This document shows, in pieces, positions 58,224 through 64,000 of a stretch of DNA of 64,000 bases (position 1 is its first letter; each line of letters starts with the position of its first letter). Source of the DNA: Rothia uropygialis (GTDB lineage Bacteria > Actinomycetota > Actinomycetes > Actinomycetales > Micrococcaceae); the NCBI RefSeq assembly GCF_004137765.1, contig NZ_NOIS01000002.1, positions 124,001 through 188,000 on the forward strand, read 5' to 3'. The notes below the pieces were generated by a model. That model ran no database searches, had not been told where the DNA came from, and saw only the letters and a program-made list of their open reading frames with translations. A program made the translations under genes and the position numbers.

Positions 58224-58528
58224 GAAATGCCCCTTTCTCCGCAGACATCGGCGATAACCATCACGTCGAGCGTGATCTCGGTCCCGCCACTTCTTTCTAC
58301 AACCATAATTGACTGGGCCCTTTGAGGTCAGCGGTGTGAGCCGACAGCGGAAGACAGGTTCACAATCGGCAGACGAGACGGAAATATCACGGCTTCCTCT
58401 AGGGAGGGAACATGGGTCCGTTATATGATGAGAGTTGCTTTCAACCCCGCGGACCACTCGTTGTACCGCTCGCGCCGCGGGATCCGGTTCATTGCCGGTC
58501 AGCGGAGTCAATCATGAAGGGTCGATGA
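58224..58528. promoter_or_regulatory. Divergent promoter region of tkt and ctaB
   Basis: 305 bases without a gene. On the minus strand CTGACC and TATGGT (complements of 58326-58331 and 58302-58307), 18 bases apart, are a possible tkt promoter. On the plus strand TATGAT (58424-58429) is a possible -10 for ctaB without a good -35. Confidence 0.4.
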
Positions 58529-59572
58529 GTGAAGCGCCAAAGTTTTAGCGACACATCGCCCGCCGCGCGCACACCTACTGCTGCCGCCGCGCCGGGCTCT
58601 GATTCCCGCGTTGCGTCGCTTCCGGGGAGGTCCAGCGCCAGTCCGCTCGATCACGGTCCGTCCGGCAGCGGCAAAATAGGCCTTGGGCGAAAGCTCAAAG
58701 GTTTCTTCCTGTTGACCAAACCGCAAGTCATCGAACTTCTCCTGGTGACCACGGCCCCGACCATGATCTTCGCAGCGGGTGGTTTGCCCAACCTGTGGCT
58801 CATCCTCAACACGATGATCGGTGGGGCGATGGCGGCCGGAGGTGCCGGCGCCTTCAACTGTTACATTGACCGAGAGGCCGACCGCCTCATGAAACGCACG
58901 GAACGGCGGCCCCTGGTCACCGGAGAGATCACCGACCGTCAAGGGTTGACCTTCGCGTGGGGGCTCTCGATAGTTTCCGTTGTTTACTTGACGCTGCTGG
59001 TCAACCCCTTGGCTGGTGCGCTCGGCCTCGCGGCGATCCTGCTTTACGTCGTCTTCTACTCAATGATTCTGAAGCGTCGCACCGCTCAGAACATCGTGTG
59101 GGGCGGCATCGCCGGGTGCATGCCGGTCTTCATCGCGTGGGCAGCCGTCGAGAACAAGCTCAGCTTCTCGTCCCTCGTGCTGTTCGTCATCATCTTCCTG
59201 TGGACACCGCCGCATTACTGGCCCTTGTCCATGAAATACGCTGAGGACTACCAGCGGGCCGGAATTCCTATGTTGGGCGCGATTGCCTCGGCAAAGGCCG
59301 TTTCGGTTCAAGTCGTCCTGTACGCATGGGCCACCGTGATCTGCTCGTTGATGCTGATCCCGGTCGGCGGTGCCGGCTGGGTGTACGGTCTCACCGCGTT
59401 GGTTTCCGGTGCCTGGTTCATCTGGAAGTGTCACCAGTTGCACCAGCAAGCGCTTGCCGAAGAGGCTACATCACGCACGGCAATGGTGGTATTCCATGCC
59501 TCCATCACGTATTTGACGTTGGTTTTCGTCGCACTGGCCATTGACCCGTTCGTCGGAGGCCCAGTCCTCTAA
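58529..59572 (+). CDS. ctaB: Protoheme IX farnesyltransferase (heme O synthase)
   Basis: Membrane prenyltransferase that adds a farnesyl group to heme B for terminal oxidases. The 347 residues begin with a disordered Ser/Pro/Gly-rich stretch of about 50 residues, followed by about nine membrane segments. The aspartate-rich motif [20 protein letters not shown] (about 111-130) is intact, as is [19 protein letters not shown] 58529 has AAGGG 7 bases upstream. It works with ctaA, which converges on it. Confidence 0.96.
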   Translation: MKRQSFSDTSPAARTPTAAAAPGSDSRVASLPGRSSASPLDHGPSGSGKIGLGRKLKGFFLLTKPQVIELLLVTTAPTMIFAAGGLPNLWLILNTMIGGAMAAGGAGAFNCYIDREADRLMKRTERRPLVTGEITDRQGLTFAWGLSIVSVVYLTLLVNPLAGALGLAAILLYVVFYSMILKRRTAQNIVWGGIAGCMPVFIAWAAVENKLSFSSLVLFVIIFLWTPPHYWPLSMKYAEDYQRAGIPMLGAIASAKAVSVQVVLYAWATVICSLMLIPVGGAGWVYGLTALVSGAWFIWKCHQLHQQALAEEATSRTAMVVFHASITYLTLVFVALAIDPFVGGPVL

Positions 59573-59611
59573 CCCATTGCGCGAGGAATCAGCGCCTCAG
59601 CTGGACCCAAA

Positions 59612-59650
59612 AAGCCGCATCGCTTGCGTACCAAGCGGTGCGGCTTCTTC
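59612..59650 (+). terminator. Terminator after ctaB
   Basis: AAGCCGCATCGCTT pairs with AAGCGGTGCGGCTT (one G-U pair) around a 7-base loop, followed by a T/C run. Confidence 0.8.
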
Positions 59651-59714
59651 GTCAGGGACCAAGGCCCTGCGCAACGAGGTCAGCAGGGTCCGCTCGACAC
59701 CCACGATGTTAAGG

Positions 59715-59760
59715 TAGGGCCCGCATGCGCTCCAGGAAGACCTGAGGCGCACGCGGGCCC
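59715..59760 (-). terminator. Hairpin after ctaA
   Basis: AGGGCCCGC (59715-59723) and GCGGGCCCT (59752-59760) are exact complements, with a shorter inner GCGC stem. It lies 23 bases after the ctaA stop on the minus strand. Confidence 0.6.
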
Positions 59761-59783
59761 TGCGGTGGAATATTGCTCGGCTC

Positions 59784-60797
59784 CTAGACGATGCCGTTGG
59801 CCTCAGCGATCTCCACGCGGCTTTCCGCGAGGTCCCTGAGCGTCGGAGTCCCGAGCACAACCATGCGCTCGAACAAGCAGGTAACGGACCAGATCAACAG
59901 CCCGGCACCGATCAGGTGGAACCACACCAATACCCCTGGTGAGCCCGTGAAGTACTGTGTGTAACCGATCGCGCCCTGGAAAAGCATGACGATCACGATG
60001 GTCCAAGCGCTCTTGGAGACGGCAGGGGCCCAATTCTTGCGCTTCGCAAGAAATAGGATAGCGAGGATGAGCACCAATAGTATCCAGACCGGAATGGTGT
60101 GGAATCGGGTGACCATCTCCGGATTGAACGCGTGACGGGCACTGTCGGTGTCGCCGGAGTGGGGGCCGGTACCGGTGACCAAGGTTCCCATATAGACGGC
60201 GATGGTGGTGACGAGAGCGACCACAAGGCCAAGGAACCTCTGCAGATTGTCCGGACCCGGGCGGTCGCTCAAACGTTCGGTCTCGATCACGTGGCGCATC
60301 GAATACCGACGGACGCGGGCGTAGAAGATTGCGGCCATGGCGACCATGACACCTGAGAGCATGAAGTGCACACCGACCATCCAAGGATTGAGTCGCAGCC
60401 AAACGGAGACCCCGCCGACAACCGCCTGCACAATGACTCCGAGGCCGAGGGCCAGGGCGATGTAGAACAGGTCCGTGTAGCGCCCACGCAGTCGCCACAC
60501 GGAAATGAAAGTCAACAGGGCCACGATGCCGACCGCGCCGGTGAGGGTCCTGTTCCCGAATTCGATGAATCCATGGATCCCCATGGCGGGGACGTTCGTC
60601 CAGGTCTCCGACGTGCAACGAGGCCACGTGGGGCATCCCAAGCCAGATCCGGTCAGGCGCACCAGGCCACCCGTCAGCACGAGCAGGAAGTTCACCAATA
60701 TCGATGCAATTCCCAGAAGACGTACCCAGACGTTGACATTCAGGGGAATGAAACGGTCAATGAAAGAACCTCGGGTCGGGAGGGATCTCGTGGTCAT
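59784..60797 (-). CDS. ctaA: Heme A synthase (COX15/CtaA family)
   Basis: Oxidises the methyl group of heme O to make heme A for cytochrome aa3. The 337 residues form about eight membrane segments. Heme-ligand histidines are expected in MGIHGFIEFGNR, MVGVHFMLSG, VTRFHTIPVW and LVWFHLIGAG; all four are present. The cysteine pair GLGCPTWPRC is also present. ATG 60797 has GAGG 7 bases upstream. Next to ctaB (convergent). Confidence 0.96.
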   Translation of the reverse strand: MTTRSLPTRGSFIDRFIPLNVNVWVRLLGIASILVNFLLVLTGGLVRLTGSGLGCPTWPRCTSETWTNVPAMGIHGFIEFGNRTLTGAVGIVALLTFISVWRLRGRYTDLFYIALALGLGVIVQAVVGGVSVWLRLNPWMVGVHFMLSGVMVAMAAIFYARVRRYSMRHVIETERLSDRPGPDNLQRFLGLVVALVTTIAVYMGTLVTGTGPHSGDTDSARHAFNPEMVTRFHTIPVWILLVLILAILFLAKRKNWAPAVSKSAWTIVIVMLFQGAIGYTQYFTGSPGVLVWFHLIGAGLLIWSVTCLFERMVVLGTPTLRDLAESRVEIAEANGIV

Positions 60798-60893
60798 GGT
60801 TGAACCTCAAATAGCTGGCGATGATTTCGGATGTGCAATGCCCTTCTCATTATTCGCTTTCCGCCCCGCCGGATGCGAACGCGGCGAGAGTGG

Positions 60894-61712
60894 TCATGAC
60901 CACTTGAACCACCGTTTCGCGGCGAGTCCCGCGACGAGAATCCACACCATCAGAACCAAGTGCGGCCACCAAGCAATGTGATGGGTGAGCATGTCAGAGC
61001 GAAGCGCGGCGCCCAATGCGCCAGAAGGAAGCAACTCGATGAGCCATGAAGCGGCGCCCGGGAATTGATGGGCCGGGATCAGAGAACCTCCCACGGTGGC
61101 CAAAACGACCCAGACTGTGTTGACCACGGCGAGGGTCGCCTCGGCACGGACCACGCCGGCTACCAGAAGGCCTAGGGCCGTGAAAGCGGCGGCACCTACA
61201 ACCAGGGTAGGAAGAGACAAAAGGAAGCCGGGAATGCTGGGGTTCCATCCGAGAACGAGGCCGACCACGCCCATCACAACGTACTGAATGGCCACGACCG
61301 AAAGAACGGCAACTCCTTTTCCCGCGATGAGTCCGCCACGACCGAGCGGCGTCGTCGAGAGGAATCGGAGCACCCCATAGCGTCGGTCGAATCCAGTGGC
61401 GATCCCCTGACCGGAGAGCGCCGTCGACATCGCACACAACGCGAGTACGCCGGGCATCGCGACATCGACCCGGGAGCCGCCGAAATACTCGGCCCAGGTA
61501 TCCAGAAAACCGGTGAACGCCAGTCCGAAGAGGGCCATGAGGGGGAACAGAATCAGGAGCATGAGCTGTTCGCCGTTCTTGAGCATCGAGATGGTCTCGT
61601 ACCGCCCCTGCGCTAGGATCCGCATCCAGGCCGATGCAGGCTCGCGTGGTGAGGATTCTGGGGCATTCCATGCGGTGCTCTGCGAGTCCGCCATGGTGGC
61701 ATCTTGGCTCAT
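60894..61712 (-). CDS. ABC-2 type exporter permease
   Basis: A 272-residue ABC-2 membrane subunit with about six hydrophobic segments after a polar N-terminus. Substrate unknown. ATG 61712 overlaps the ATPase stop (ATGA); the longer frame to 61805 lies inside the ATPase gene. In many Micrococcales this pair sits between ctaA and sufR, which hints at, but does not prove, a role in heme or cytochrome metabolism. Confidence 0.86.
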   Translation of the reverse strand: MSQDATMADSQSTAWNAPESSPREPASAWMRILAQGRYETISMLKNGEQLMLLILFPLMALFGLAFTGFLDTWAEYFGGSRVDVAMPGVLALCAMSTALSGQGIATGFDRRYGVLRFLSTTPLGRGGLIAGKGVAVLSVVAIQYVVMGVVGLVLGWNPSIPGFLLSLPTLVVGAAAFTALGLLVAGVVRAEATLAVVNTVWVVLATVGGSLIPAHQFPGAASWLIELLPSGALGAALRSDMLTHHIAWWPHLVLMVWILVAGLAAKRWFKWS

Positions 61713-62731
61713 CGGAGGGTCCTCCCGGATATGTCGAGGAACAGGTCTTCTAGACTGCGGGGCTTCAGTTCGAGGCTCGTGGGCAGCTCCTCGTCCGCTG
61801 CCCATCTATCTGCGAGGTGTGACAGGTGCTGGGGGCGAATTGCGCCGGAGACTTCGTACGAACCCGCATGTTCTTCCTTGACCGTGAGACCTTCCGAGAG
61901 GGGGCCGGGAAATAGATCGCACAGTTCAAGACCGGTACGCGAGATCGAGAACCGCAGAGTCTGATGGTCCTGACCGTTGTAGAGCAGCTCCTCGACTTGC
62001 CCCTCGATCACGTTGCGGCCTTCATCGACGATGTACACGTAGTCAGCGAGGCGCTGGGCATCGTCCATGAGGTGGGTGGTCAGTACGATGCAGGTCCCGG
62101 CGTCCTTGACTTCCCGGATGAGATCGAAGACGACGCGACGGGATTGAGGATCCAAGCCCGCGGAAGGCTCGTCAAGGAAGAGGACCTCGGGTTTTCCCAC
62201 CAGGGCCGCAGCCAATGCGACACGTTGCTTCTGCCCACCGGACAGACGGCGGATATTGGTTCGGTTGAACGAGTCGATTCCCAGCCGCGATACCAAGGAA
62301 TCCAGATCCGCAGGACGCCTGTACATCGATGCGACGTGCCGAAGAAGCGGAATGGGCCGGATAGCCTGGGGGAGCCCACCGTCCTGAAGCATAATGCCGA
62401 CCCGCGCCCTGAGCGCCGGACCCGCGGACCAAGGGTCTTCGCCCAGAAGGCGGACCGTCCCTGCGGTGGCTTTCTGGAGCCCCTGTGCGCAGGCGAGAGT
62501 AGTCGACTTGCCCGCGCCGTTGGCTCCCAGAAGTGCCGTGACTTTGCCATGGGCCGCACGTAGACTGATCCCATCGACGGCCCGAAATGTGGTCGGACTC
62601 ACAGAGTTCGAGGACGGCTGGACGCGGGCACTACGAGGTGCAGGGAATTCCTTGCGCAGATCGTCGATCAGAAGGGCGGAATCGGTCACCGAGGAGGGGG
62701 ATCGCCGTCGGTGGTCTTCTAAATGTGGCAC
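61709..62731 (-). CDS. ABC exporter ATPase
   Basis: A 340-residue ATPase for the adjacent permease. Walker A is GANGAGKST (about residue 71), the Q-loop is LQDGG, signature LSGGQ, Walker B LFLDEPSAGLD and switch THLMDD. About 55 residues before the core are not conserved. Two in-frame GTGs exist, 62737 and 62731; the latter is preferred because TAGACT lies 6 bases upstream, the spacing seen for other leaderless genes here. It diverges from sufR. Confidence 0.9.
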   Translation of the reverse strand: MPHLEDHRRRSPSSVTDSALLIDDLRKEFPAPRSARVQPSSNSVSPTTFRAVDGISLRAAHGKVTALLGANGAGKSTTLACAQGLQKATAGTVRLLGEDPWSAGPALRARVGIMLQDGGLPQAIRPIPLLRHVASMYRRPADLDSLVSRLGIDSFNRTNIRRLSGGQKQRVALAAALVGKPEVLFLDEPSAGLDPQSRRVVFDLIREVKDAGTCIVLTTHLMDDAQRLADYVYIVDEGRNVIEGQVEELLYNGQDHQTLRFSISRTGLELCDLFPGPLSEGLTVKEEHAGSYEVSGAIRPQHLSHLADRWAADEELPTSLELKPRSLEDLFLDISGRTLR

Positions 62732-62737
62732 TTTCAC

Positions 62738-62743
62738 AGTCTA
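62738..62743 (-). promoter_or_regulatory. Candidate -10 of the leaderless ABC ATPase gene
   Basis: TAGACT on the minus strand ends 6 bases before GTG 62731; no ribosome site is visible. Confidence 0.45.
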
Positions 62744-62827
62744 CGATGTGGCTCGGCCACCCGGGTGCATTGTGATGCAGGCCGCTACTGGCTTGCGGCA
62801 AGGCCGCCCTTACTAGAAGGACCGGAA

Positions 62828-62846
62828 TAAATTAGGACATAATTTA
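62828..62846. promoter_or_regulatory. Candidate SufR operator overlapping the sufR promoter
   Basis: TAAATTA-N5-TAATTTA is a perfect 7+7 inverted repeat. It covers a possible -10 (CATAAT 62838-62843) that lies 6 bases before the sufR GTG, so a bound regulator would block transcription. Confidence 0.55.
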
Positions 62847-62849
62847 GTT

Positions 62850-63632
62850 GTGTATTTCGTGAAGGAAAAAGCCCAAGCCCAGGGCGCCTCCCCGCAGGGA
62901 GGTGCCGAGACTGAGGAAAGGACCCGGGATCGGGTCCTCCAAGGAGTGCTGGCACACGGTCCCGTGTCCGCGGCAGACCTTGGCCGGAACCTCGGTCTTA
63001 CACCTGCCGCGATCCGGCGTCATCTCGAAGCACTCGAAAAAGACCAACTCATCGAAATAACCATGGTTCGCAAGCAAGGTGGCGGCGCGGGCAGGCCCGC
63101 CCGCCGTTATGTCATTGCCCCGCAGGGGCATGCCCGGCTCGGCAACGACTACCTTGATATCGCGATCGATTCGCTGAAAACGATCCGCGGAGCTTTGGGG
63201 CATGAAGCCCTGGAGCACTTCGCGCACCAGCGGTTCAAGGAGATGGAACGGCGTTACCGCCCCATCGTCGATGCCGCCGGTCCGGATATCTCCGACCGTG
63301 CCAAGGCTCTCGGTGATGCCATGACCCGTGATGGATTCGTGGCCAGCACCTCCGTGATGGCCATGGGGAAAGCGGCCAAGACGGTCGAACTGCCTGAGCA
63401 TCTGCTGTCCAGCATCCAGTTGTGCCAAGGTCATTGCCCCGTGCGTGATCTTGCCCAAGAATTTCCCGAGTTCTGTGATGAAGAGACTCGCGTCATCGCC
63501 TCCCTTCTGGGGGTCGATGTCCGAAGACTTTCCACCATGGCCGGGGGAGCCCACGTCTGCACCACACACATCCCGTTGGCTCGCGGGACACATCAAGCCA
63601 CCGCTGCCTCTCGGGGAAGCGACACTCAGTAA
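62850..63632 (+). CDS. sufR: Fe-S cluster-binding transcriptional regulator SufR
   Basis: Represses the suf operon when its own cluster is intact. The 260 residues start with a winged helix-turn-helix (about 26-75). Four C-terminal cysteines, C192, C196, C209 and C237 (CX3CX12CX27C), would hold the cluster. GTG 62850 has no ribosome site and may be leaderless. Directly followed by sufB after 12 bases, so probably the first gene of the suf operon. Confidence 0.93.
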   Translation: MYFVKEKAQAQGASPQGGAETEERTRDRVLQGVLAHGPVSAADLGRNLGLTPAAIRRHLEALEKDQLIEITMVRKQGGGAGRPARRYVIAPQGHARLGNDYLDIAIDSLKTIRGALGHEALEHFAHQRFKEMERRYRPIVDAAGPDISDRAKALGDAMTRDGFVASTSVMAMGKAAKTVELPEHLLSSIQLCQGHCPVRDLAQEFPEFCDEETRVIASLLGVDVRRLSTMAGGAHVCTTHIPLARGTHQATAASRGSDTQ

Positions 63633-63644
63633 GGAAAGGTCTCA

Positions 63645-64000
63645 ATGACTGAACAAGTTGAGCGCAATGCCGACGGAAATGTCATTTCCGACGTTCTGGA
63701 GAGGAACCCGGAACTCGAAGGCATCGGAACGTACCAATACGGTTGGTATGACTCCGACGACGCCGGCCAATCTGCCAAACGCGGTCTGAACGAGGACGTC
63801 GTTCGCGACATCTCGAACAAGAAGAGCGAACCGGAATGGATGCTGAACCTCAGGCTCAAGGCCCTGAAGTTCTTCGATCGCAAGCCCATGCCGACGTGGG
63901 GTGCAGACCTCACCGGTATCGACTTCGACAACATCAAATACTTCGTCCGTTCGACGGAGCGCCAGGCTGAGTCCTGGGAGGACTTGCCGGAAGACATCCG
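63645..64000 (+). CDS. sufB: Fe-S cluster assembly scaffold SufB, 3' end missing
   Basis: First 118 codons of SufB, the scaffold that works with SufC and SufD to build Fe-S clusters. The N-terminus contains GTYQYGWYDSDDAG, LNEDVVRDISNKKSEPEWML and PTWGADL, typical of SufB. ATG 63645 has AAGGAAAGG upstream. The gene continues beyond the window. Confidence 0.97.
   Translation, partial: MTEQVERNADGNVISDVLERNPELEGIGTYQYGWYDSDDAGQSAKRGLNEDVVRDISNKKSEPEWMLNLRLKALKFFDRKPMPTWGADLTGIDFDNIKYFVRSTERQAESWEDLPEDI

Noticed and set aside
62844-62852. Ribosome binding site for sufR
   Set aside because: The bases before GTG 62850 are AT-rich with no purine-rich Shine-Dalgarno match; a leaderless start is more plausible.

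Overview
The window is a gene-dense, high-GC actinobacterial chromosome segment. Several blocks have the arrangement typical of Micrococcales, most like Micrococcaceae (Arthrobacter/Rothia/Kocuria relatives): folC-DUF4233-ndk, rne-rplU-rpmA-obg-proB-proA-nadD-rsfS, nrdHIEF, uvrA/uvrC-rapZ-yvcK-whiA-gap-pgk-tpiA-secG, pgl-opcA-zwf-tal-tkt, ctaB/ctaA and sufR-sufB. The assignment rests on gene order and protein similarity from memory; the genus is not identified. No rRNA, CRISPR array, transposase or phage gene was seen. Both edge genes (folC, sufB) are cut by the window.

Layout. 1-4.3 kb: folate/nucleotide genes (folC, DUF4233, a divergent second FolC/Mur-ligase-fold gene, ndk) converge on a VKOR gene. 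4.75-15.6 kb: RNase E/G, ribosomal proteins L21/L27, Obg GTPase, proline synthesis (proB, proA), two small membrane-protein genes, nadD and rsfS. 15.8-20.8 kb: accessory zone with two nearly identical tRNA-Ala(GGC) genes flanking an MhuD-like monooxygenase, an aldo/keto-reductase pseudogene, a manganese-type ABC importer, its DtxR/MntR-type regulator and the remnant of a DASS-type transporter. 20.8-26.4 kb: DUF2183 protein, then class Ib ribonucleotide reductase (nrdH, nrdI, nrdE, nrdF) behind two NrdR-like boxes. 26.6-35.2 kb: SRPBCC protein, SulP transporter, lipoate ligase-like protein, SRAP DNA-damage protein, GNAT, alpha/beta hydrolase, DUF3516 helicase. 35.3-44.3 kb: fhs, MBL hydrolase, uvrA, HAD phosphatase, PlsC-type acyltransferase, uvrC. 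44.4-51.5 kb: rapZ, yvcK, whiA, lower glycolysis, secG. 51.5-58.2 kb (minus): oxidative and non-oxidative pentose-phosphate genes. 58.5-64 kb: heme O/A synthesis, an ABC exporter, then sufR and the start of sufB.

How it works together. Lower glycolysis and the pentose-phosphate pathway converge on a strong bidirectional terminator after secG. The Mn-type importer and MntR-like regulator lie just upstream of class Ib ribonucleotide reductase, an enzyme that generally uses a manganese cofactor. CtaB/CtaA (terminal-oxidase heme) sit beside Fe-S assembly genes.

Most notable: the FolC-like paralog with a degraded C-terminal AHNP motif; an MhuD-like protein lacking the heme-ligand histidine; a GTTC-N8-GAAC operator candidate inside the Mn-transporter promoter; a TAAATTA-N5-TAATTTA operator candidate at sufR; a 37-nt imperfect palindrome upstream of gap; a recurring -10-then-start-codon arrangement that suggests leaderless transcripts; and two transporter/enzyme pseudogenes. 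I did not find a clearly complete, previously undescribed multi-gene system.
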